From the NCBI RefSeq assembly GCF_963583255.1, contig NC_084804.1:17364723-17428722 (forward strand): a stretch of 64,000 nucleotides of DNA, read 5' to 3'. Shown here one piece after another: positions 11,396-21,240 of this stretch; within the stretch, counting starts at the first letter, position 1; each line of letters begins with the position of its first letter. Below the pieces are notes generated by a model, which saw nothing but the letters and a program-made list of their open reading frames with translations, was not told where the DNA came from and searched no databases. The position numbers and the translations under genes were made by a program. Origin of the DNA: Pyrus communis (taxonomy: Eukaryota; Streptophyta; Magnoliopsida; Rosales; Rosaceae).

Positions 11396-11639
11396 TCATG
11401 CAAACCATTTTTTTTTTTTTTTAAAAAAAATTGTTTATAATCTGAATTTCAAAACAAAATAATTTTGTTTGGTTAAATTTAATTAAGAATAGTAATTGAT
11501 AAAGAAGAATATTAATTTAAAATAAATAATGAAAATGTATGTATGAGTGGGGAAAATTTTTAAATGTACAAATGTTTAATTAAAAAAAAAACTATAATAA
11601 AAAGTCATCATTGTCAAGTTCTGTGGTTGGCTGTGTTGG

Positions 11640-13503
11640 GTCGATGGCCTGGGATGTTGAAGCCGAACAACTGAAGCGCGGCGATGATCTAGGCCATCTT
11701 AGACTCTTAGGCAACTATATAAGCTTCCTGGGTAACGATGTGGGCAGATTGCATCGCAATGTGCTTATGTTGGACCATCACCTGCTGCTCGAGTTCCGCT
11801 ACTTTCTCTGTCAATGATGCGACCTGCCCTGAGGTAAAGTTGGAAGATAAGGCTCCCATCTCACGATGGCGGGCATTTCCCACACCTTGATACACCTTCC
11901 CCGGCCTAGGACCGAGTCTTGGGTCGAGGGTGTCCATCATGATATGGAGACTCGCATCCTCGCCAGGCCGCCGGGGGGGGGGGGGGGGGCACCTCCTCCA
12001 TCGGGGTGTCAGGGGGAAGCTGGGAGCCACTTCCTCAAGGATAGCCTAGCTCTTCTCCATCATAGTAGCCTATAATTATAAAAGCAAGTTAATTAATATT
12101 TATATAACATTTATTTAAAATGAATAAGAATTATAAATTTAAAAATTACAAAAACTTACATGGAGCCCCTGTGTGAATTCATCCCCGGGCCACATGTACA
12201 CTTCCTTGAATGTGTGAATCTCCGAAAATTTTGACCTTGCCCGCATTAGAAAATAATAATAATTAGTTATTAGTTGTGTAATTTAGAGTAAGAGTAATAA
12301 GTTTTTGTGGAAAAAATGTGGTTACCCAACGTCACTCCTCCATCCTATATGAAAAGCGTCGGGAGCCAAAGTGGTGGATAAGCTTTTTCTTCAACCTATT
12401 TATTGTGTTGCCTTGGCTCTTTTCTGTTAAAAAGAAACAAACCATATTAGTGCCGATATTAATTATAAAGTATTAAAATAAATTAATAAACGGGATTGAA
12501 GTATTAATAAAATATTATTAATTTATATAATTCACTTACCAAGTATTTTTCGTCCTGAAAATGGGTGCAGAGCCAGTCCTAATTTTCAAGGTTCTTCACC
12601 AACTCCAAGGGGCACCCGTGTGCTACAGCATCAGCCGGATTGTCGAATCTCTCAAAATAGTTATGGAGGGCACTCTTTCACTGAGTGAACCGGCCGGTGA
12701 AAAGTTCTTGGATGTACTTGGCTTGATTGGCATCAAGGTCCTCGAGGTCATAGTGATGCTGCAAATACGAAACAAATTAGTCAAAGTTAACAGTTATTAA
12801 ATTTCACAACTTTACTTACAAAATAATGAAAACAAAAAAAAATTTACTAACTAATAGCTCATGAAGAACGAAGTCCTTGGTTTCCTATGGGACAAGTCTC
12901 CAAGACTCCCACTGCATGGGGCAGTGGTGAGGCACAATGGAGCCAATGTTGTGGACTAAACAGTTGTGCTGCTTCTTTGTTATTGCCGCCCGATGTCGAG
13001 CATCCCATGAAATCTTTATACGCTCATAGGTGGCGCGGGTAAGTTGTGATGTGCCCATGAGTCTGCATGGACCCCTTGTTTTTTTACGACCTGCAAAATA
13101 GGAAATAAGTTAATGTAAAAACAATTTAAATAATCTACGAAAAATTCGACATAACTTCCCCTAAAATAATAACATCTCCCCTAGCCTACAAACAAATAAA
13201 CAACACAACCAACACAAGTACACAACAATTCCCATAACCTATTATGGTGGAATCTGATGCAGACTTATCACCCTCATCGATAGGCTGGAGCCGTTGATGA
13301 GAGCGCTTAGCGCTCAGTAACGAATGAGTCACCGAAGAAGTCAATGACTCAGGCATTTCCGACATCGTGGCCTGGGGCGGAAGTATGACAGCCTCCATCA
13401 TCGGGCTAATGCTGGTGGAGTGGTGGCGGCAATAGTAGTAGGTGGTGGAGGTGTCGGAGGGGACCTACTGACTGACCTACGCTGCCTAATCAACTGCGAC
13501 ATC
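11640..13503 (-). pseudogene. CACTA ORF2 (Ptta/En/Spm, Transposase_24-like) relic
   Basis: Minus-strand blocks lie in gene order. The N-terminus from 13503 is Arg/Ser/Pro-rich (MSQLIRQRRS). A conserved block at about 13090-12860 has RATYERIKISWDARHRAA, HNIGSIVPHHCPMQWESWR and VP-ETK. 12800-12560 has YDLEDLDA, ELFTGRF and KSALHNYFE. About 12430-12350 has KSLIHHFGSRRFSYRME-like remains. 12240-12170 has KFSEIHTFKEVYMWPGDE. The C-terminal coiled coil at about 11860-11700 has LTEKVAELEQQV. Introns and several stops and shifts interrupt it. The family protein binds subterminal repeats and assists transposition. A run of about 17 G at 11972-11989 lies inside. Confidence 0.7.
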
Positions 13504-14408
13504 TACAAAATCCAATTGAATGACCAACATTTAAAACTATGTTATTAATACCAATTTATATAATAAATACAAAAGCCTAGAATTTAAAAAGTAAAAAATT
13601 GAACCTTATAATTCTACAATTAACACAAAATTTATGAACTTGTAAAAGCAACCCTAGAATTAGTTAATTAATACAAAAAAAATTCAAATTTATACCTACA
13701 ACCTAAATATTAATCCTAAATTTATAAAATTAAATTAAAAGTGTAAACATACAAATGTTTAAGTTAACAAATTTAACTAATTTAACAAATTAATCCCAAC
13801 AAATAATACTTCATCCAAATCTTTTTTTAATTTTTATTTTAACCCTACATTAATAATATTATACCTACAACTAAAATCTTAATTCTAAAATTAAAAAATT
13901 AAACTAAAATTCTAAACCTATAATTGTAAAGTTATACAATGATCTCTAACACTAATATGTTAATCCTAACATTATAAAAAATAAAAAAAAAAAAAAAACC
14001 CTAAACTTACAAAATTTAAACAGAAAATTATAAAATTAACAACTTAACAAATGTAAGTAATTTAAATGAAATTTGTTAACATATTAACAAATTGAATAAA
14101 TTGAAAATTAAATGAAATTTGCATAAAAATTATGAAATTTAAAATTTTAACCCTACCCAACCCTCACGCCATACCACTCATCCCTGCACCATCCCTATCC
14201 AACCCTTGATGACTCAGGCACTGCCACCCCAACCAACCCCCACCACCCATCCCCGACGCCCACCTGACCCTACTCCCCAAATTTCGAAATACCTAAATTC
14301 CCTATTTCTAAAATCCCTAAACCCCCAATTTTGAAATGCCTGAATCCCCAAATTGAGATAGACCCTAAATCCCCAAATTGACAAAATCCCTAAATCCATA
14401 ACCCCTTA
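13504..14408. other. AT-rich CACTA interior, no gene seen
   Basis: Very AT-rich to about 14150, then a C-rich block (14150-14400) with a short imperfect repeat of CCCTAAATCCCCAAATT type. The minus-strand frame at 14214-14399 is made of this repeat and is not a gene. The interval would be 5' UTR or intron of ORF2 and element interior. Confidence 0.5.
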
Positions 14409-14692
14409 TGTGACATCCCACATCGCCCAGGGGAGTGATCCTTATATGTATATTCTCATCCCTACCTAGCATGAGGCCTTTTGGGAGCTCACTGGCTTCG
14501 GGTTTCGTAGGAACTCCAAAGTTAAGCGAGAAGGAGGCTAGAGCAATCCCATGATGGGTGACCCACTAGGAAGTTGCTCGTGAGTTCCCAAAAATAAAAC
14601 CGTGAGGGAATGGTAAGCCCAAAGCGGACAATATCATGCTACGGTGGTGGAGCGGGCCCGGGAAGTGATCCACCCCGGGCCGGGATGTGACA
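14409..14692 (+). mobile_element. Cassandra TRIM solo LTR carrying a 5S rRNA-like promoter
   Basis: The 284-bp unit starts TGTGACATCCC, ends GGGATGTGACA, and is flanked by CCTTA (14404-14408 and 14693-14697), a 5-bp LTR-element duplication. Inside, about 14477-14590 resembles plant 5S rRNA: GGAACTCCAAAGTTAAGCGAG (internal promoter box A region), GAGCAATCCC and GATGGGTGACC (box C). This is the hallmark of Cassandra, a non-coding retrotransposon in miniature. Only one LTR and one duplication pair are present, so recombination has removed the interior. Confidence 0.9.
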
Positions 14693-14979
14693 CCTTATGC
14701 CTAATACCCTGATATGTAATCAATCCACAAAAATCATACAGCTAAAATAATTAACAAATGACGAAAAAAAACGAATTACCTCAAAGTTGAGAGAAAGAAA
14801 GTTCGCGGGAAAGAGAGTTTCAAGGGGAGAGAGAGAAAGAAAGAGAGAGAGAGAGAGAGAGAGAGTTGTAAGGAGAGAAAGTTAGAGGTTGGAGTGAGAA
14901 AGTTCGACTGAGAGAGACGGTTGGAGTGAGATAGAGGTTCTGGAAAATGAGAGAAAGAAAGGCTCTCTGGAACTTATAA

Positions 14980-15488
14980 TGCGAAGGACTTTGCGCAACA
15001 AACACATTCATCACTCAGTTTTAATGAATTTAAAAAAAAAAAAATCTGCCTTATTTTTGGTTAATTTGAGAATAATGCGCAACAAAAGGAAAACATATGT
15101 CGCATATAAGTCAAAAACGCGACAAATATAGCACATTTCATTGCACAATATTTCATGAACATTTTAAAAAAAAGGCGCCTACATTTTAATTTGGGAATTT
15201 TGAAGGACATGTAGCGACGAAGTTATCCCATTCGTCGCGCAATATGGTATTGCGCTATGATTTACCCTAATTCGTCGCCCAATGTTTAATGAACATTTAA
15301 TAAAAAAAGGCGCCCATATTTTGATTTTGGGAAATTTTGAAGACCATAAGTGACGAACTGAACATATTGCATTGCGCAAACCACCAAATGTGATGAATGC
15401 GTTACTTGCGTCGCGCAAACCTACCTTGAGCGATGAATTTTCTTGTTTCATCGCACCATTACGTTATGCGCAACGACTTTCTAGTGTT
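14980..15488. repeat. CACTA subterminal repeats ending in a possible terminus
   Basis: Motifs such as GCGCAACAAA, GTCGCATA, GCGACGAA, TTCGTCGCGCAA and CGTCGCGCAAACC repeat through this interval. It ends with TTTCTAGTG (15480-15488), reverse complement CACTAGAAA, which has the form of a CACTA right end. The three bases after it (TTC) do not match a candidate left flank, so pairing is unresolved. A purine-rich GAGA tract lies just left at 14825-14870. Confidence 0.55.
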
Positions 15489-16860
15489 CATCTCTTTGAA
15501 TTGAGTTTAATTTTTTTTTTTTAAATCCTTTATCCAATTACAAATTTAATAAATTAAAATTTGTTTATATATAACAAATTATATATACTTAATTGCATTG
15601 CATATGAGTCAAAAGTCCTTAATCCTCATCCTCGGTACAATAAATATCATTATCTTTACTTCGATCACTTTCAATCTCCCTTTCATCCTCATTTGTTGGT
15701 ACATCAACAACATCATCTGTGCCCTCAGGTGGATTGTATCTTGGGAGACTTCCAAGATCAATTGTAGTTGAGTCTATAGAATTTCAATTTAAGGACCTCC
15801 AACTACCTGAAATGGTTCTTGGACAATATTAGTATCCCGAAGTGTTTCTGCACTAATTTGTGTTGAAGTTTCGAGGAGGTGGTTGGCAAAGTTGTCGTCA
15901 TCGTCGTTGTCATCAGGATCTCGCTCCAAAATATCATACACCCCTTTGTGATTAATCCTCTGAACAACTTTCCATCCCCTCTCGGCCCTTGGATCATCAA
16001 TGTAGAAATTTGTTTGGCCATAGTTGTCAAAATGTATGGGTCTTCACTGTACCAACATCCGGTAGTGTTCACCGATAGTAAACCATCATCCCGTTAACAC
16101 TCCCATTCTTACTAGGATCTATATCGAACTAATGACACTTAAAAAGGATGACTTGACAACGGTCTTTGTAAAGCAATTGGACCACACTTGTTAATTTGCC
16201 ATAGAAATCAATGTCTGCAATACATCCCGCTCCTGGGACATGTACACCATTGTTTTTTAGTACAAAGCTTGTCATCACGGTCAGCTCCTAAGAATTTTAT
16301 GTCGCTCACATGACACCCTGAGTACAGTTCTACGCTTTGAGGTTTGATAGCTAAGTTGTATAATTCATCAGTATACGCGGGAGAATTGGTTTCCTTCAGT
16401 TTTTTCACCTAATTTATACCAAAAATTTGACATGTTGCTTTTATCAAAATTTAAGACAACTGACATGCAATCGTATTTTAGGACAAAACTAACAAAAAAA
16501 CATAAACAACTTACTTGTTCACGAAACCAATGAGGAAACAAGTCACGGTACTTCACAACATATAAATGCGAAGGATGTTTCCGCTTTATCAACTCTTCAT
16601 GCTCATCCAGGTACTCAATTATCTTGTTGCAATTGTTAAGTACGAACCAATGAGTTACTTGCATGTCCCTTTCAGTGAATGACTCACCTTGTACTGGTTC
16701 GCCAAATGGTTGTGCGATTTAGGCAAACACAGATAGTTTTTTCCTTCTCACACCACCGTCATTATTACGGTGTGGTAGATTGAACGCTGTCTCAACATCT
16801 TGTAAGTACATAGCACAAAATGTATTCGTCTTAAACGCCACACAAGCCTCCACAATTAAT

Positions 16861-18749
16861 TGATAGGAGCATATTTATGCGACTTAAATGGCTTGTTCTC
16901 GTACATTTACGTTATGTTTCTTTAGTTATTTTAGTACTTTAAGCTATTTTCGTGTGTTTGTAGGTCCAAAGGGCTAAAGGAGCAAAAAGATGCATTTTGG
17001 AGACTTTTGGAGCACTTTTGGGCTAAGGACGGATAACTTATGCTTGAAGCCAAAGTGTTGGACGAAATTGAAGACCTAATTGGAGCCAAAGTGTTGGAAC
17101 CTTGTTCTCTTTAGTTTTAGGACATTTAAACCTTTCCTAATCCCAATCATGCCATGCATAACACACATCCATTCTAACACATTGTCATTGCACATGCATT
17201 TCCTTCATTAGTTAACCCACATGCACTTATCACTTATCATCACCACATATCATATCACTTAATCACTTATCACTTATCATCACCACTTAACCACTTATCA
17301 TATCATAACCACATATCATATCACTTATCACTTATCACTTAACATATCATCCACCTACTTCACCTACAACATCCACCTACTTCACCTACAACATCCACCT
17401 ACTTCACCTACAAATGACATAGCCATATGTTCCCTCCACTACTCCTATAAATACCCTTGCATTCATTCATTCATGGACATCTCCATTTCTCACACCACAA
17501 CTAACACAAACACTTCCCCTTAGAATCCAAACCGTGAGTCCCCCTTCCACCATTCCTCATCCATTTCCATAATTCCCCAAACCTCACCTTAGACCTTGTG
17601 CTACAACAACGAGGAAGATAAGAGGGCCTAAACGTTCATACAATTCAAGTTTGAGTTGTTGGAATGTTTAGGTGTTTCTTTGATTTCAAAGTTTAAATTC
17701 AATTCTCTTTGTTTTGTACGTATGAGGAAAGGAAGAGAAGAGTGCCTAAACGTTCATACAATTCAAGTTTGAGTTGTTGGAATGTTTAGGTGTTTCTTTG
17801 ATTTCAAAGTTATGAGGAACTAAACCCCCTTTAGCTAGGGGGTGATTCGAAACTATGTTTATATTTGCAATATGAATTGATTAACTTTCGTTGGAATTTC
17901 ATAAGTTGTGGATTCAATTTGTTTAACCGTTTGATTGATAACTTATTTATGAATGTTTATTAAGAATGCGCGCTTAATTTTCATGCATAAATATGACGCT
18001 AGAATATAAGTGAATTTCACCTAATCGTTATGAACTTATATTCACAAGTAGTGGAGGTTGCTTATAAACAATCGCGTTAAATGAATTCTTGGCACGAGTT
18101 TCATGCTCATCATAGTAACGAATGCCTCGTCAACACTTATAGTTTTCATAATGCTTAATGATCTTTGATTGTATCTTTATTGTGTTGTTCACGTAAAGGA
18201 CTTTTGGAGAATGTGGTGAATTGCGTTGCGCTAACCCATCCAATTCATTAACTTAAGGAAAACTTGACGGTTAATTTAAGCGGACCTAATTAACCCGGGG
18301 CGTTGAGTTTCATAATTTATCGAAAGACCAACTGAGAATCAATCTTGTATGCAAGTGTAACATGTGTGGAGAAGAACCCCTTGGCTATTCCATCATCCAT
18401 ATTTTATTCACATTCATATTTACATTCTGTTTTAATTGCAATTTGTTCATTTAGTTTAATTTTGTCAAAACCTAAATCCCCCTTTACTTTAATGTCAAAT
18501 TAGTTAGAAATCAATTTAGTTTGTGTTTTTAAGAGTTTTGAGTCTTTTGAACTTGTTAGAATCTGTTTAGTTTATGTTTTAAAGTATTTTTGAATTCCTT
18601 GAGTCTAGTTTAGTGTTTTATATTGTTTTTACGTTTTTAAGTCAGTTTCCAAGAGTCCTAATCCCCGGTCCAGAACGATCCCTACTTGCACCTATACTAC
18701 AATTTGACAAAAAGAGGGTTTAATTTGTGCGCGTATAAAACTCGCATCA
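16861..18749 (+). repeat. 5' LTR, 1889 bp
   Basis: Starts TGATAGGAGC and ends CTCGCATCA. By eye it differs from the 3' LTR by about seven substitutions and two small indels, roughly 0.4 percent. Inside are tandem repeats of CACTTATCA units (17225-17345) and of a 22-bp CCACCTACTTCACCTACAACAT unit (17351-17410), a TATA-type CTATAAATACCC at about 17445, and a 50-bp direct repeat (about 17640-17690 and 17760-17812). Confidence 0.95.
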
Positions 18750-18754
18750 AATTT

Positions 18755-18772
18755 TGGCGCCGTTGCCGGGGA
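18755..18772 (+). other. Primer binding site (tRNA-Asp)
   Basis: TGGCGCCGTTGCCGGGGA lies six bases after the 5' LTR and is complementary to the 3' end of plant tRNA-Asp. This primes minus-strand DNA synthesis in Athila/Tat-type elements. Confidence 0.85.
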
Positions 18773-18865
18773 TTAGAAAATTTGCTAATCCCTTGGATTG
18801 TTTGTTTCTGTATTGTCTTTTAGATTTAGTTTTTTTTTATTTGTGTTTTGTTTGTTAAGAACAAG

Positions 18866-19933
18866 ATGGCACTTGATAATGCTTCTCTTTTGTCACAACT
18901 CATGGAAAGGTCTCAAATGCAAAGAGTTGATATATTTAATCTTCAATCAAGGAATAACGTGTTTTCCAATACTTACAATTCGGATTGGAGTGATCATTCA
19001 AACTCTATGTGGTGGGAACCTCAAAATGCTCAACAAGGAGGATATTGGCAGCCACCACAACCTCATATTCAATATGCCCAACCAAACTCAAGTTCGTCAA
19101 TAGATTATAATCAAAAGCTTAATGAATTAATTTGTTTGGTGCAGGGCTCACAAATTCAAGACAATGAGGCTCAACAAGAAGGATATTGGCAGCCATATGA
19201 GGAGTTCTATTCAACGCCTATGCAGCCACCACAAAGGTTGGACCACTTGGATAAGCAAATTGGGCAGATCGCGGAGTTCGTAGGACAGTTTCGAGACCAA
19301 GGCGAACTCCCTAGTTCAACCATTGCAAATCCGAAGGGAGAATTTGAAACTGCCAAGGAAATCATGTTGAGAAGTGACAAGGAGGTTGGAACGGACCCTC
19401 AACCATCAAAATCAAATCACAAGGAAGAGGAATACACCCAACCCACGGAAAGGGTGGAAACACCTTTACCGGAGGCACCTATTGCTCCTATGCCATCTAA
19501 TACAGGTATGGTTGTTCCAAATTTCATTATTTTTAACCCTGTTCCAAGATTCATGACTTCCAAGGAAGAAGAAGGTGAAAAAGACATCTTGGAAGCCCTT
19601 CCAAAGGTGACAAGTAAGGAATGTCATGAATTCATCAAAGAGGACGTTCTTGAAACCACAAAATCCAAAGAAGTTAAATTTGATGACATTGGACAAGTCA
19701 TAACCATCACTTGCAATCTGGCCAAATCCAATATCCCTGAAACTTTCAAAGGAGTGGTGTTTGTCATTGAGTTCTTATCGGACAAAACAAGTAAGTTTTT
19801 TTTTCCAAATTCCATTAGATTTTATACTAACTTGCTATTTTTTTTGAATCAGGCACCTACACTAGAATTCAAACCACTGCCGGTTCACTTCAAGTATCAC
19901 CTTCCATTCAAGGACCAATTCCATGTCGTTTGA
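18866..19933 (+). CDS. Gag-like protein of the LTR element (partial)
   Basis: An open frame of about 355 codons from MALDNASLLSQL (an in-frame ATG 18 bp earlier is possible). It has Gln/Tyr/Trp-rich repeats (GGYWQPPQP, EGYWQPYEE). Next comes the conserved Athila/Tat gag C-terminal block LDKQIGQIAEFVGQF, ELPSSTIANPKG and IMLRSDKE. Acidic/Pro-rich text follows, and near the end APTLEFKPLPVHFKYHL, which in full elements lies at the start of pol. The N-terminal capsid part and a zinc knuckle are missing, so this is a gag remnant fused to a short pol edge. Whether the product still assembles particles is unknown. Confidence 0.7.
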   Translation: MALDNASLLSQLMERSQMQRVDIFNLQSRNNVFSNTYNSDWSDHSNSMWWEPQNAQQGGYWQPPQPHIQYAQPNSSSSIDYNQKLNELICLVQGSQIQDNEAQQEGYWQPYEEFYSTPMQPPQRLDHLDKQIGQIAEFVGQFRDQGELPSSTIANPKGEFETAKEIMLRSDKEVGTDPQPSKSNHKEEEYTQPTERVETPLPEAPIAPMPSNTGMVVPNFIIFNPVPRFMTSKEEEGEKDILEALPKVTSKECHEFIKEDVLETTKSKEVKFDDIGQVITITCNLAKSNIPETFKGVVFVIEFLSDKTSKFFFPNSIRFYTNLLFFLNQAPTLEFKPLPVHFKYHLPFKDQFHVV

Positions 19934-20008
19934 TTTTATTTATATTAATAAAAAATAATAAAAAATAATAAAAAAAAAAAGATACTAAACATGGAGAAAG
20001 GTGGAGCT

Positions 20009-20680
20009 TCACAAAGGTTGTTTGCGTGAAGCCCCACTACGAGGCGCAGAAGCGGAAGGCATAGAAGCGGGAGGCATAGAAGCGGGAGGCATCGGAGCGG
20101 AAGCCATCGGAGCGGGAGGCATCGGAGCTAGAGCATTCCAGGCCTCAATACTTGGCCAAACGCCAGATGACCCAGGAAAAAGGTGCCTCTGGAGATAAGA
20201 CGCAAGCCTTTGACGGTCACTATGAATTCGACCCTCAGATTCTTGCAGCTCATCAAGCTTCCTCTTCATCCCCGACGAATAGTTATTTGCAAGCACATGC
20301 AAACTTCTATTCTCGTACTTAAGCTGCTGGATCTCTTGCTTAAGTCTTTCCACCTCTGCCATCAACGATTCCACTTGGCGGGACCGAGCAAGCAGGCGTT
20401 GGCCCATGTTGGACACAGAACTCGCACACTGAACACTAAGTGCGAGGGACTCTTGAACGGCCAACTCATCGGACCGTCCTGACAGCAGCCTACTATCTTT
20501 TGGAGTGAGGAGGTTTTTAGCTACTATTGTAGCTGTTGTGGCGTCCTGCATCACAGAATCTTCACCTGAAAGAGGACCGTTAGAAGATAAAAAAGAAGGG
20601 CGCCATACATTACCTTGACGGGGCGCAACCGGATCGCTGCTGAGACTCAAATCTAAGCTAAGGTTCGATGAGTTTGCCAT
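20009..20680 (-). CDS. Antisense ORF of the LTR element, coiled-coil protein of unknown function
   Basis: A clean 223-codon frame runs opposite to the retrotransposon. Residues 1-60 are Ser/Leu-rich (LSLDLSLSSDPVAPRQG). A heptad-rich coiled coil covers about 93-165 (VESLMAEVERLKQEIQQL, MKRKLDELQESEG). The C-terminus (184-216) is a Pro/Met/Ala repeat (APMPPAPMASAPMPPASM), encoded by 15-bp DNA repeats at 20050-20130. I recall similar proteins annotated as uncharacterised in Rosaceae genomes, which I cannot verify here. No enzymatic motif is visible. Antisense accessory ORFs are known in several plant gypsy lineages. It may be a captured host gene or a lineage accessory gene. Its frame is intact although gag is truncated. 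Confidence 0.7.
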   Translation of the reverse strand: MANSSNLSLDLSLSSDPVAPRQGNVWRPSFLSSNGPLSGEDSVMQDATTATIVAKNLLTPKDSRLLSGRSDELAVQESLALSVQCASSVSNMGQRLLARSRQVESLMAEVERLKQEIQQLKYENRSLHVLANNYSSGMKRKLDELQESEGRIHSDRQRLASYLQRHLFPGSSGVWPSIEAWNALAPMPPAPMASAPMPPASMPPASMPSASAPRSGASRKQPL

Positions 20681-20689
20681 TTTTTTTCA

Positions 20690-21240
20690 ACGATGTTCAA
20701 AAAGAAGGGGTGGATGGAGTTAAAATTTCACAAAGGGCCGGAGTCGAGTTTCAGGAATGGGAAATCTTCAGAGTGTGTGTGTTGGGGTGATTGATAGCTC
20801 TATAAAAAGCCAAGACGACGCGTCCACCGATTCAAAGAGCCGGATTTTCCGGCGTAATTTAGGCGACGCCCCCTCGGCTTTTCAAGAAAACGCGTTCAAC
20901 TTTGTCAAAAGATTTCTGACAAAGCTGAAAACACGTGGAGGCCATCATCGCATCTACACATCTTTAGCCGACAAGCGCAAAGTTCGGCGACGCTTTCTCT
21001 GCTTTTCAGAAGACGCGTGCAGCTTTGTCAAAAGGAGCCGCATCTGCACTACCACGTGTCGTTCAGAAAGCGAAGGGGCGTCGTTCAGAAATCGAAGGGG
21101 CGCCTGCTCAGAAATCGAAGAGGCGTATTCAAAGATCGAAGAGGCGCCACTATTTCAAAGAGCCGGATTTGCGGGATCAAAACGTTTGTCGACAGGGGTA
21201 AAAAGTACCACCACTTGATATTATCTCTATATATGTCGAC
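20690..21240 (-). promoter_or_regulatory. Putative promoter/leader of the antisense ORF
   Basis: On the minus strand a TATA-like CATATATAGAGATA (about 21220-21234) lies about 540 bp upstream of the ATG at 20680. Between them are degenerate direct repeats of a 20-30 bp unit containing ATCGAAGAGGCGCC (about 21060-21150) and repeated GACGCG blocks. The plus-strand frames at 20757-21218 and 21017-21544 read through these repeats and have no family match, so I treat them as incidental. Confidence 0.35.

Noticed and set aside
14477..14590. Genuine 5S rRNA gene
   Set aside because: The similarity is confined to the promoter boxes and parts of the body, and the unit is bounded by LTR ends with a 5-bp target duplication, which fits Cassandra.
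10880..15488. Separate CACTA element with ends at 10882 and 15488
   Set aside because: The 3-bp flanks (ATC and TTC) do not match, while 10882 and 36058 have ATC/ATT and an in-frame host. Kept only as a possible nested terminus.
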